Shown: positions 14,380 through 22,925 of the stretch, one piece after another
How positions within the stretch are numbered: position 1 is the first letter of the stretch
Layout of the letters: each line of letters starts with the position of its first letter
Source: an uncultured Duganella sp.
Lineage (GTDB): Bacteria > Pseudomonadota > Gammaproteobacteria > Burkholderiales > Burkholderiaceae
Length of the DNA stretch: 28,950 nucleotides
Assembly (NCBI GenBank): GCA_946482335.1
Contig: CAMLRG010000058.1
Coordinates: 1-28,950 of the forward strand
Reading direction: 5' to 3'
Notes under the pieces: generated by a model
Databases searched by the model: none
Told to the model about the DNA's origin: nothing
What the model saw: only the letters and a program-made list of their open reading frames with translations
Made by a program: the position numbers and the translations under genes

Positions 14380-15903
14380 TCACTGCGCCGGCGTGCGCGC
14401 AACCCAGTCGATCACGCCGTCCACGATGGCGCGGCCATTGCCGTTGCCGGCCTGGTCGTGGTTGACCATCACGACGACGATGCATTGCTGGCCATCCGCG
14501 TCCGGCACATAGCCGGCAATGGCGACCACGTTCTTCAGCGTGCCGGTCTTGACGCGGGCGCGCATGGCGGCCGGGCTTTCCTTCAGGCGGCGCTTCATGG
14601 TGCCGTCGATGCCGGCGATCGGCAGGCTGGTGAGGAATTCCGGCATCCACAAGGATTTCTGCGCGGCCTTCAGCAAGCCTGCCATCTGCTCGGGGCTGAA
14701 GCGCTCGACGCGCGACAGGCCCGAACCGTTTTCGAACACCATGCCGGTGTCGTCCACGCCGCGTGCGCGCAGCCAATTGCGGATGACCATTTCGGCGCGG
14801 GCTCCGGTGGCCATCGGCTCGGGTGCCGGCGCCGCGCCAGGCGCCTCGGCCACTCCGGCGGGAAGGGCGTCCGGCTCGGGCAGCGGCCGGCTGCCCAGCA
14901 CAGGGTCGGCCTGCAGGCTGCCCAGGCTGAGGAAAATCGTGCGTGCCAATCCATTGTCGGACATCTTGTTGGTGTCGCGCACCATTTCCGGCAGTGGACG
15001 GCTCATATGCTCGGCCAGCAAGGCGGCAGGCGCGGTGCGCAAGGCGCGCGACTGTTCGGCGGTGGCTTCCACCGCCTTGCCGGTGAAGCGCCCGCCCAGC
15101 CGTTCCCAGGTGGCGCGGAACAGGCGTTCGGCGTAATCGGTGCGGTCCAGTACGTTGACCACATTGGTCTTGCTGCAATTGCGCGGGAAGGTCCCCTTCA
15201 GCACGACGGTCACGCGCGCGCCGCTGCGCACGTACTCGGGAATCTTCCAGCCGTCCTCCCACTTGGCACACTCGCCGCCGGTCAGCGTCATTTCCGAGCG
15301 TATGCGCACATTGGCCAGCTCGGGCAGTGCGCTGACCCGTATCGTCTTCGCATCGGAAGTGATGTCCAGCGTCTGCAGGTTCATGTTCAGCAGCAGCGCG
15401 TCGGGGATCAGGTTGTAATACGCTTCCGGCGCTTCGTCGAAAGGCGGCGCGCCGGCGTCGGGCAAGGCGGGTTGCCACAGCTGGCGGTCCAGCACCAGGT
15501 TGCCCTCGATCTTGCGGATGCCCTTGATGCGCAGTCTCTCCAGCATATGGGTAAAGGCGTCGGCCGTCAGGTCGCCATCCGCGCCGCCGCGCAGGACCAG
15601 GTCGCCGCGCAGTACGCCGCCCACCACATCGCCGCTGCTGCGCAGTTCCGTGCGGCCGCGGAATTGCGGGCCGAGTTCTTCCAGCCCCACCATGGTGGCG
15701 AACAGCTTCATGGTGGAAGCGGGCGTGAAGGCGCGCGCCGCCTCGTGCGACACCAGCACCTGGTCGCCGCGCAGCACCAGCGCGCCGATGGCGTCCTCAG
15801 GAATGCCCTTGTCGGCAGCGATGCGCGCGACCGGCTCGGGCAGTGCCGCGTGGGCGGAAACGCCGATGGCGGCGAACAGGGTGGCAAGCAAGGCTCGGTG
15901 CAT
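14380..15903 (-). CDS. dacB: D-alanyl-D-alanine carboxypeptidase/endopeptidase, PBP4 (S13) family
   Basis: A 507-residue periplasmic protein with a signal peptide (residues 1-19). It removes the terminal D-Ala from stem peptides and cuts 4-3 cross-links. The three active-site motifs are in order: SxxK at Ser63-Lys66 (PASTMK), SxN at Ser315-Asp-Asn317, and KTG at Lys452-Gly454 (VKTGTLKN). The long middle insertion typical of S13 enzymes lies between the first two motifs, and a Pro/Ala-rich stretch at about 338-366 is extra. Three ATGs stand in a row; the one at 15903 is best spaced (6 bases) from AAGG. That ribosome site overlaps the stop of the SpmAB gene, so the two genes are an operon with likely translational coupling. 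Confidence 0.93.
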   Translation of the reverse strand: MHRALLATLFAAIGVSAHAALPEPVARIAADKGIPEDAIGALVLRGDQVLVSHEAARAFTPASTMKLFATMVGLEELGPQFRGRTELRSSGDVVGGVLRGDLVLRGGADGDLTADAFTHMLERLRIKGIRKIEGNLVLDRQLWQPALPDAGAPPFDEAPEAYYNLIPDALLLNMNLQTLDITSDAKTIRVSALPELANVRIRSEMTLTGGECAKWEDGWKIPEYVRSGARVTVVLKGTFPRNCSKTNVVNVLDRTDYAERLFRATWERLGGRFTGKAVEATAEQSRALRTAPAALLAEHMSRPLPEMVRDTNKMSDNGLARTIFLSLGSLQADPVLGSRPLPEPDALPAGVAEAPGAAPAPEPMATGARAEMVIRNWLRARGVDDTGMVFENGSGLSRVERFSPEQMAGLLKAAQKSLWMPEFLTSLPIAGIDGTMKRRLKESPAAMRARVKTGTLKNVVAIAGYVPDADGQQCIVVVMVNHDQAGNGNGRAIVDGVIDWVARTPAQ

Positions 15904-15911
15904 CATCATCC

Positions 15912-17150
15912 TTAACCGAAGAAGACGTAGGCAACGGCAATCGCGGTCAGCACGCCCGCCAGGTCGGCAATCAGGCCGCAGGAGATCGCATAGCGCGTCT
16001 TGCGGATGCCGACGGAACCGAAGTACAGCGCCACGATATAGAAGGTGGTATCCGCCGAACCCTGGAAGATGCAAGCCAGGCGGCCGACGAAGGAATCCGG
16101 GCCATAAGTCTTCATCGCATCGATCATCATGGCACGCGAACCGGAGCCGGAGAAAGGCTTCATCAGCGCGGTCGGCAGCGAGGGTACGAAGTCGGTGCGC
16201 AGGCCCAGCGCGCTGAACAGCCAGTTGAAACCGTCCATCACCAGGCCGAACACGCCGGCATTGCGCAGCACGCTGATCGCCACCAGCATGCCCACCAGGT
16301 AAGGGATCACGGTCAGCGAAGTCTGGATGCCGCCCTTGGCGCCTTCGATGAATGCCTCATACACGTTCACCTTCTTGCGCAAGGCGCCGATGATGAAGGC
16401 CGCGATGATCGAAATCAGGATCAGGTTGGAGGCGACTTTTGACACCACTTCGATCTGTTCGCGCGTCAGGAAGGCGGTGAAATACCAGATCAGGCCGGCG
16501 ATCGCCGTGGTCATGCCGCCGATCCAGGCCAGCAGCACCGGGTCGAGCAGGTTGAGGCGCTGTCGGATGCCGACCGCGATGATGCCGGTCATGGTGGCGG
16601 CATAGGTCGCGATCATGCACGGGATGAAAATGTCCGATGGGTCGGCCGCGCCCAGGATGGCCCGCTGCGCCATGATCGCCAGCGGGATCAGGGTCAGGCC
16701 GGAAGTGTGCAGCACCAGGAACATGATCTGTGCATTGCTGGCCGTATCCTTGTCCGGGTTCAGCGTCTGCAGGCTTTCCATCGCCTTCAAACCGAACGGC
16801 GTGGCTGCGTTGTCCAGCCCCAGCAGGTTGGCGGAAAAATTCATCACCATGTGGCCGGTGGCGGGATGGTCCTTCGGCACTTCCGGGAAAATGCGCGAAA
16901 AGAAGGGCGAGATGATCTTTGCCAGCCAGCCGATGGCGCCGGCCTTCTCGCCGACGTTCATGATGCCCAGCCATAGCGTCATCACGCCGGCCAGCGGCAG
17001 GGCAATGTCCATCACACCCAGCTTGGCGGCGTCGAAGGTGCCGTCGATGATCTTCTTGAAGATCTCCGTATCGCCCATGAACAGCCATTGGATGATGGCG
17101 GCGGCGAAACCGACGAGGAAGAACCCGGACCAGATGTAATTAAGGGACAT
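15912..17150 (-). CDS. SpmA-SpmB fusion, nucleoside-recognition (Gate) domain membrane protein
   Basis: A 412-residue inner-membrane protein that joins, in one chain, the equivalents of Bacillus spore maturation proteins SpmA (about 1-200) and SpmB (about 235-412). Evidence is the SpmA-type LGIMNVGEKAGAIGWLAKII and MNFSANLLGLDNAATPFG segments, then in the second half IEGAKGGIQTSLTVIPYLVG and the SpmB-type SGSGSRAMMIDAM and QGSADTTFYIVALYFGSVG. Gate-domain proteins are proposed transporters; the substrate is unknown. In B. subtilis spmA and spmB follow a DD-carboxypeptidase gene (dacB, PBP5*) and affect spore cortex. Here the fused gene precedes a PBP4 gene, whose start lies 9 bases beyond its stop, in an organism with no sign of sporulation. 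A role in cell-wall precursor or peptide traffic is plausible. Confidence 0.9.
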   Translation of the reverse strand: MSLNYIWSGFFLVGFAAAIIQWLFMGDTEIFKKIIDGTFDAAKLGVMDIALPLAGVMTLWLGIMNVGEKAGAIGWLAKIISPFFSRIFPEVPKDHPATGHMVMNFSANLLGLDNAATPFGLKAMESLQTLNPDKDTASNAQIMFLVLHTSGLTLIPLAIMAQRAILGAADPSDIFIPCMIATYAATMTGIIAVGIRQRLNLLDPVLLAWIGGMTTAIAGLIWYFTAFLTREQIEVVSKVASNLILISIIAAFIIGALRKKVNVYEAFIEGAKGGIQTSLTVIPYLVGMLVAISVLRNAGVFGLVMDGFNWLFSALGLRTDFVPSLPTALMKPFSGSGSRAMMIDAMKTYGPDSFVGRLACIFQGSADTTFYIVALYFGSVGIRKTRYAISCGLIADLAGVLTAIAVAYVFFG

Positions 17151-17284
17151 GGATGCACTTCTTGTAGTGGAATGACCAATTTTGCAGCGAAAGTATAGAG
17201 CCAGCGGATGAAAGTATGCGTTACGGACATGTAAAAAAGTTATAAGCTGGCGTTTCCCGGCGCACTGGCTTATGCTCCCGCCGC
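17151..17284. promoter_or_regulatory. Divergent promoter region between spmAB and the solute-binding protein gene
   Basis: A 134-base gap, AT-richer than the flanks, from which the spmAB-dacB pair is read leftwards and the solute-binding gene rightwards. On the minus strand TATACT (17192-17197) is a fair -10 candidate; no convincing -35 was seen. On the plus side, ATAAGC and GCTTAT flank a 20-base spacer close to the start codon and may be an operator or chance. Confidence 0.4.
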
Positions 17285-18985
17285 ATGAAAATCATCCGCT
17301 CGCGCCTGCGCGGCCTCGCCGCCGCCACCGTCTTCGCCTTGGCCGCCGCCGCACCCGCAGCGGGCGCACTGGCGGCCGACAAGGTCTTGCACGCCTTCCT
17401 GTCCACCGGTGAAACCGGGCTCGACCCGGCAGTCGCCTCCGACCTCGCCAGCCTGAGCCTGCTGGAAAACCTGTTCGATCCCATGCTGCGCTACGACTAC
17501 ACCGCGCGCCCCGTCAAGCTGGTGCCCAACAGCCTGCGTGAGATGCCGAGCAGCGATGCCAGCGGCACGGTCTGGACCTTTCACTTGAAGCCGGGCATGT
17601 TTTTCAGCGACGATCCCGCGTTCAAGGGTAAAAAGCGCGAAGTGACGGCTGCGGATTACAAATTTGCTATCGAACGCCTGCTCGACCCTGCGCTCAAGTC
17701 GCCCTGGTCCTTCATGTTCGACGGCAAGCTCGCCGACGTGCGTGCCCTCGATCGGTACACGCTGCGCCTGACCTTGAAAGCGCCCGACCCCAGCCTGCTG
17801 TTCTACCTCGCGCTGCCGGCCACCGGCGCCGTCGCCAAAGAGGTCGCGGAAGCTTACGGCAGCCAGGTCGGCAACCACCCGGTCGGCAGCGGGCCCTTCG
17901 TCATCGAGCAATGGAAGCGCAGCGACAAGATCACGCTGGCGGCCAACCGCAGCTACCACCAGTCCTGGCAGGGCCAACGCCTGCCCATCGTGGACAAGGT
18001 CGAAGTCAAGATCATGGAGGAATACCAGTCGCGCGTGCTGGGTTTCCTGAATGGCGAATTCGACTATATCGAGCAAGTGCCCGAGTCGATGCGCGACATG
18101 GTGCTCGACCCCGCCTCGCCCACGCCGCAGCTGCGCCAGGAACTGGCCGGGCGCGGCATGGTGCTGACGCCCTTCCCGGTGTTGCAAACCTATTACATGT
18201 GGATGAACATGGACGACCCGGTGATTGGCGGCTACAGCAAGGAAAAAATCGCCCTGCGCCGTGCCATAGCGCTGGGTTATAACAGCCCGGAAGATATCGC
18301 CCTGTTGAAGAAGGGCCTGGCGATCCCGGCCCAGAGCCCGCTGCCGCCCAATGTGCTGGGTTACGACCCGGCTTACCGCAGTCCGGTCAGCTACAACCCC
18401 AAGCTGGCCAGGGCCCTGCTCGACCGCTTCGGCTACAAGGTCGGCAAGGACGGCTACCGCACCCAGCCCAACGGCCAGCCGCTGGCGCTGGTGATGCACA
18501 GCGAACCGACCATGGTCGGCCGCCTGCGCGATGAATTGTGGCGCAAGAACCTGCATGCCCTCGGCATCCGCGTCAGCTTCAAGACCGACAAGAAGACCGA
18601 GATCATCAAGGCCAGCCGCCTGGGCAAGGTGCAAATGTTCGAGACCAACTGGATTGCCGATTTCCCCGACGGCGACAACTTCTTCCAGCTGTTGTACGGG
18701 CCCAACAGCGGCCGCGCCAACTATGCGCGTTTCAACTTGCCTGAATACAACCAGCGCTACGAACAAGCCCGCCTGCTTGGCGACGGCCCCCGGCGCAACG
18801 CGCTGTACCGCGAGTTGAACCAGCTGATCCATGCCTACAACCCCTGGGTCTTGCTGATCCATCCGATTTCGGCGGATATCCAGCAACCGTGGCTTAAAAA
18901 CTACAAGCGCCACCCGGTCGAACTGACCAACTGGCGTTACCTCGACATTGAACCGAAAAGCACGGTGACGTCTTCATTACATTAA
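17285..18985 (+). CDS. Extracytoplasmic solute-binding protein, family 5 (oligopeptide/DppA-OppA type)
   Basis: A 566-residue periplasmic binding protein with a Sec signal peptide (about residues 1-30, ending GALA). The SBP_bac_5 fold is evident from HAFLSTGETGLDPAVASDLA, GTVWTFHLKPGMFFSDDPAF, the NHPVGSGPFVIEQWKRSD signature and YNSPEDIALLKKGLAI. Proteins of this family feed ABC importers for oligopeptides; E. coli MppA, also a member, binds the murein tripeptide. No permease or ATPase gene lies in the window, so this is an orphan binding protein that must use transporter parts from elsewhere. Its neighbours (TonB receptor, LD-carboxypeptidase) make murein peptide a reasonable guess, not a demonstrated ligand. 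Confidence 0.9.
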   Translation: MKIIRSRLRGLAAATVFALAAAAPAAGALAADKVLHAFLSTGETGLDPAVASDLASLSLLENLFDPMLRYDYTARPVKLVPNSLREMPSSDASGTVWTFHLKPGMFFSDDPAFKGKKREVTAADYKFAIERLLDPALKSPWSFMFDGKLADVRALDRYTLRLTLKAPDPSLLFYLALPATGAVAKEVAEAYGSQVGNHPVGSGPFVIEQWKRSDKITLAANRSYHQSWQGQRLPIVDKVEVKIMEEYQSRVLGFLNGEFDYIEQVPESMRDMVLDPASPTPQLRQELAGRGMVLTPFPVLQTYYMWMNMDDPVIGGYSKEKIALRRAIALGYNSPEDIALLKKGLAIPAQSPLPPNVLGYDPAYRSPVSYNPKLARALLDRFGYKVGKDGYRTQPNGQPLALVMHSEPTMVGRLRDELWRKNLHALGIRVSFKTDKKTEIIKASRLGKVQMFETNWIADFPDGDNFFQLLYGPNSGRANYARFNLPEYNQRYEQARLLGDGPRRNALYRELNQLIHAYNPWVLLIHPISADIQQPWLKNYKRHPVELTNWRYLDIEPKSTVTSSLH

Positions 18986-19079
18986 GTTATGGACGCAACT
19001 GTAATTTTCATTGGATGACAAGTTTTCTATGGCGCTAATCTGGATTTCGCCACAAAACTAATATTTGGGAGAGAGGCCT

Positions 19080-21836
19080 GTGAAGGTAAAAAAGCTGGCG
19101 CAACTGATTGCGCTGATCGGAGTAGTAAGTCCAGCAATGGCACAGCAAGCCGCGCAGCCGCTGCCGCGCGTGGAAATCACGGGTTCCAGCATCAAACGGG
19201 TGGCCTCCGAGGGCGCTCTCCCAGTGCAGGTCATCACTTTCGATGCCATCCAGAAGGCCGGCATCACCAGCACCGAAGACTTGCTGCGCACGATTTCCGC
19301 CAACGGTACCGGCGCCGACAACATGACTTCCGGTAACAACGTGTTCGGCGCCGACGCCGACCGCGTGTCCGGCGGCGCTTCCTTTGCCTCCTTGCGCGGC
19401 CTCGGTCCGAACGCCACCCTGGTGCTGCTGAATGGCCGCCGCGTGGGCAACCACGGCGCCTCCGGCAAGGCGGTCGACCTGAATTCCATTCCCCTGGGCG
19501 CCATCCAGCGGGTGGAAATCCTGAAAGACGGCGCTTCCGCCATCTACGGTACCGACGCGATCGGCGGCGTGGTCAACTTCATCCTGAAGACCGATTACAC
19601 CGGCGCCGAAGTGAGCGCCAGCTACAACGCTACCGAAGCCGGCGGCGGCATGCAGCGCCGCTACTCGCTGCTGGGCGGCATCGGCAACCTGGCCGAACAG
19701 GGCTGGAACGTGATGGCCAGCGTCACGCATGACGTCAACGACAAGCTGTCTTCGAGCCAGCGCGATTTCGCCAACGGCTACCAGCCGGCGCGCGGCCTGT
19801 CGCCCGACACCACCGGCACCCCGTATGCCAACATCCTGACCGGTGCCGGCACTGCCTTGGGCACCGGCTTCAAGGTGCCTGGCGACAGCACCAACTACCT
19901 GCAGGCCAACCCGCTGAGCTTCCAGGGCAAGTGCGATTCCATCGAGGGCATGTCGCAATACGTGACCGAGCTGTGGAAAGACGTCACCGCCCCGACCCGC
20001 ACCAAGTATTCCTGCGCCTACGATTACGGCGCGGACTATGTGATCAGCTTCCCGGTCGAACGCACCAATGCCGTCTCGCGCGGCACTTTCCAGCTCAGCC
20101 CCGACCACAAGGTATTCGCGGAGCTGCTGGGTTCGCGCAGCGAAGCGACCGCCGAGCTGACCCCGGTCCAGATTTCGACCAGCCTGTCCAATGGCGCCGC
20201 CTATCCGGTCAACGGTCCGTACTACCTGGACATGACGCAGTACATCCCGACCTACGACAAGACCAAGCCCATCATTTACAAGTGGCGTTCCACGCCATGG
20301 GGCAACCGTACCCAGCACAACGTCACCGAAAACCTGCGTGGCCTGGTCGGCATGGAAGGCGTACTGGCCGGCAAGTACGACTACAAGGTCGGCCTGTCGC
20401 GCGCCCAGAGCACCACCAAGACCGACCTGGTCAACGGCTACGGCTGGACCAGCCAGATCTACTCTGCCCTCGGCAGCGGCAAGATCAACCCCTGGCTGCA
20501 GCCAGGCCAGAGCCAGACCGCCGAAGCGATGCAGCTGATCGAGTCGACCAAGTTCTATGGCCGCCTGCAGCACGGCAAGACCACCATGACCCAGCTCGAT
20601 GGCTCAATTTCCGGCGAAGTATTCCAGCTGCCGGCCGGCGCGGTGCAGATGGCAGCCGGCCTGGACCTGCGCAAGGAAACCTACGAGTTCGCGCAAGACG
20701 TGGATGCGACGAAGATCCTGCTGGCGCCGGGCAATGCCAACCAGAAGAAGGTCAGCCGCGACATCCGCGCCGTATATGCGGAAATGCTGATCCCGGTCAT
20801 CAAGGACCTTGAAGTACAGCTGGCGGTGCGCCGCGACGATTATTCCGTGATCGGCGCCACCACCAACCCGAAAGTGTCGTTCCGCTGGCAACCGACCCAG
20901 AACCTGCTGTTCCGCGGTTCGGCCTCGGAAGGCTTCCTGGCGCCAAGCTTCACCCAGCTCTATGCCGGCCGCCTGTCGCAGGAATTGCCGAATGGCGTGA
21001 TCGACCAGGAAGGCTGCGCCAAGCATCCGGGCGACCCGGCCTTCTGCGCCATCCCGCGCTTGAGCTACAACACCGGCGGCAACCCCAACCTGAAGCCTGA
21101 AACGTCGAAGCAAGGCACCCTGGGCATGGTGGTGGCGCCGTTCGCCGGGTTTACCGCCTCGCTGGACTTCTGGGCCATCAATATCCAGGACCGCATCCTG
21201 AACCGCACCCCGCAAGTCGTGCTGAACAACTGGCAATACCTGCAGGAATACATCATCCGCAACCCGCAGACCGGCGTGATCGACCACGTCGAAGCGGGCT
21301 GGATCAATGCGGCCGGATTGAAAACGCGCGGCCTGGACATCGGCCTGCGCCACGACGGCAAGTTCGGCGGCTACAAGACCACCGCCACCCTGGATGGCAC
21401 CTGGATGAAGTCCTTCAAGTTCGCCGAATTCGAAGGCCAGCCGTTCAAGGAACAGGTCGGCAAGTTCGCCACCCGCGACGTCTACCTGCGCTGGAAGCAC
21501 AATGCCAGCGTGACCGTGGCCAGGGGCGACTGGAGCGTGCTGTTCACCAACAAGTTCGCTTCCCATTACGCCGACCAGCTGCCGAACGGCGGCAAGGGCG
21601 CGCCACCGGCCGGCTTCGACCCGATGGTCAAGCATTACAGCATCTTCGGCATTTCGGGCACGTACACGGGCTTCAAGAACACCACCATCACGGCCGGCAT
21701 CCAGAACCTGTTCGACACCGATCCGCCCTTCACCGCCCACAACGTGGATGAAGTGGTGGGGGCCGGCTGGGACCCGCGCGTCGCCGATGGCCGTGGCCGT
21801 TCCTTTGCCCTCAACCTGAAGTACAAGTTCTTCTGA
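19080..21836 (+). CDS. TonB-dependent outer-membrane receptor
   Basis: A 918-residue outer-membrane protein with a signal peptide (about 1-21, SPAMA-QQ). A plug domain follows: VEITGSSIKRVASEGALPVQ (TonB-box region) then LRGLGPNATLVLLNGRRVG and VEILKDGASAIYGTDAIGGV. The rest is a 22-strand-type beta barrel ending in the typical aromatic terminus KYKFF. The GTG at 19080 is the preferred start, since it begins a MKVKK signal and is preceded by GAGAGG; TTG at 19065 is possible. Such receptors import siderophores, vitamin B12, or large oligosaccharides and peptides; the ligand cannot be read from sequence. No ferric-uptake or sigma/anti-sigma genes lie nearby. The LD-carboxypeptidase gene begins one base after its stop, which hints at a murein-peptide substrate. 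Confidence 0.93.
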   Translation: MKVKKLAQLIALIGVVSPAMAQQAAQPLPRVEITGSSIKRVASEGALPVQVITFDAIQKAGITSTEDLLRTISANGTGADNMTSGNNVFGADADRVSGGASFASLRGLGPNATLVLLNGRRVGNHGASGKAVDLNSIPLGAIQRVEILKDGASAIYGTDAIGGVVNFILKTDYTGAEVSASYNATEAGGGMQRRYSLLGGIGNLAEQGWNVMASVTHDVNDKLSSSQRDFANGYQPARGLSPDTTGTPYANILTGAGTALGTGFKVPGDSTNYLQANPLSFQGKCDSIEGMSQYVTELWKDVTAPTRTKYSCAYDYGADYVISFPVERTNAVSRGTFQLSPDHKVFAELLGSRSEATAELTPVQISTSLSNGAAYPVNGPYYLDMTQYIPTYDKTKPIIYKWRSTPWGNRTQHNVTENLRGLVGMEGVLAGKYDYKVGLSRAQSTTKTDLVNGYGWTSQIYSALGSGKINPWLQPGQSQTAEAMQLIESTKFYGRLQHGKTTMTQLDGSISGEVFQLPAGAVQMAAGLDLRKETYEFAQDVDATKILLAPGNANQKKVSRDIRAVYAEMLIPVIKDLEVQLAVRRDDYSVIGATTNPKVSFRWQPTQNLLFRGSASEGFLAPSFTQLYAGRLSQELPNGVIDQEGCAKHPGDPAFCAIPRLSYNTGGNPNLKPETSKQGTLGMVVAPFAGFTASLDFWAINIQDRILNRTPQVVLNNWQYLQEYIIRNPQTGVIDHVEAGWINAAGLKTRGLDIGLRHDGKFGGYKTTATLDGTWMKSFKFAEFEGQPFKEQVGKFATRDVYLRWKHNASVTVARGDWSVLFTNKFASHYADQLPNGGKGAPPAGFDPMVKHYSIFGISGTYTGFKNTTITAGIQNLFDTDPPFTAHNVDEVVGAGWDPRVADGRGRSFALNLKYKFF

Positions 21837-21837
21837 C

Positions 21838-22905
21838 TTGAATGACCGGCGCAGTTTTGGCCGAATCGTAGCGGCCGCCCTGGCCGCTGCCGCCCTCCCG
21901 GCGGCAGCGGCGGGCGGCCGTCGTGTTTCTCGAAAGCCAACCATGAAGAAAACCGGCCTGATCAAGCCGCCACGCTTGAAAGCGGGCGACACGGTGGGCC
22001 TGGTCGCCCCCGGCGGCCACACCGATGCCCCCGCCATCGCCAAGGCCATCAAGAACATCGAATCGCTGGGCTTCCACGTCAAGCTGGGACGGAACCTGGA
22101 AGCCGTGTACGGCAACTATGGCGGCTTCCCGGAACAGCGGCTGGAAGACTTGCACGCCATGTTCGCCGATCCCGACGTGAAGGCGATCTGGGCGATCCGG
22201 GGCGGTTCCGGCTGCATCCAGCTGCTGGCGCATCTCGACTATGAGCTGATCCGCAAGCATCCCAAGATCCTGATCGGCTATTCCGATATCACCGCACTGC
22301 ACCTGGCAATCCAGAACAAGGTCGGCCTGGTGACTTTCCACGGCCCCGTGGCGTCATCGACCTTCTCCGACTACTCGGTGACCCACCTGATGAATGTGCT
22401 CATGCATCCGGAGGACGAGTACACCATCCCGATGGCGGTGGAAAACAGCCGCAAGGCCGAGGAAGAGCCGCATTACGCGCTGCGTACCGTGGTGCCCGGT
22501 GTCTGCGAAGGCCCGCTGACCGGCGGCAACCTGTGCCTGGTAAGCGCCCTGGTCGGCACCGGATACGCCAGCAATTACGCAGGCGGCATCCTGTTCCTGG
22601 AGGAGGTGAATGAAGCGCCATACCGGATCGACCGCATGATGATGCAGCTGCACCTCAACCGCAGCCTGGCCAGTACCGCCGGCGTCATGCTCGGCATCTG
22701 CGAAAACTGCGGCCCGCAGGACAGCGATATCTCCCTGACGCTCGACGAAACCACCGACCAGCACCTGAAGCTTCTGAAAGGCCCGGCAGTGACTGGCTAC
22801 AGCTTCGGCCACATCCGCAACCAGTTCACCATTCCCATGGGCATCCGCGCCCGCCTCGACAGCCAGCGCCAGACCCTCACCCTCCTCGAGCCTGCCGTCA
22901 TCTGA
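21838..22905 (+). CDS. ldcA: LD-carboxypeptidase (murein tetrapeptide carboxypeptidase, S66) with Tat-like signal
   Basis: A 355-residue S66 peptidase that removes D-Ala from position 4 of tetrapeptide stems, making tripeptides. Landmarks are TVGLVAPGG near the start of the domain, IWAIRGGSGCIQLL (118-130), the nucleophile Ser149 in LIGYSDITALH, a Glu at 255/256 in LFLEEVNEAPYRIDR and His325 in FGHIRNQF. Spacing matches the Ser-Glu-His triad of known LdcA enzymes. The TTG start at 21838 gives an N terminus with RRSFGR and an Ala-rich core, a twin-arginine-like signal. This would export it, whereas E. coli LdcA is cytoplasmic. An ATG at 21943 would give a leaderless cytoplasmic form; neither has a clear ribosome site, but the TTG lies one base after the receptor stop, suiting translational coupling. 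Confidence 0.9.
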   Translation: MNDRRSFGRIVAAALAAAALPAAAAGGRRVSRKPTMKKTGLIKPPRLKAGDTVGLVAPGGHTDAPAIAKAIKNIESLGFHVKLGRNLEAVYGNYGGFPEQRLEDLHAMFADPDVKAIWAIRGGSGCIQLLAHLDYELIRKHPKILIGYSDITALHLAIQNKVGLVTFHGPVASSTFSDYSVTHLMNVLMHPEDEYTIPMAVENSRKAEEEPHYALRTVVPGVCEGPLTGGNLCLVSALVGTGYASNYAGGILFLEEVNEAPYRIDRMMMQLHLNRSLASTAGVMLGICENCGPQDSDISLTLDETTDQHLKLLKGPAVTGYSFGHIRNQFTIPMGIRARLDSQRQTLTLLEPAVI

Positions 22906-22925
22906 GATCGGCGTAGAATGGGGCG

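Noticed and set aside
15910..16074. 55-residue N-terminal extension of the PBP4 frame
   Set aside because: The extension overlaps the SpmAB 3' end and looks non-coding, while a signal peptide with a well-spaced AAGG begins at 15903.
15912..17150. Evidence of sporulation from SpmA/SpmB homology
   Set aside because: Fused SpmAB proteins are common in non-sporing Gram-negatives, and no other sporulation gene is present.
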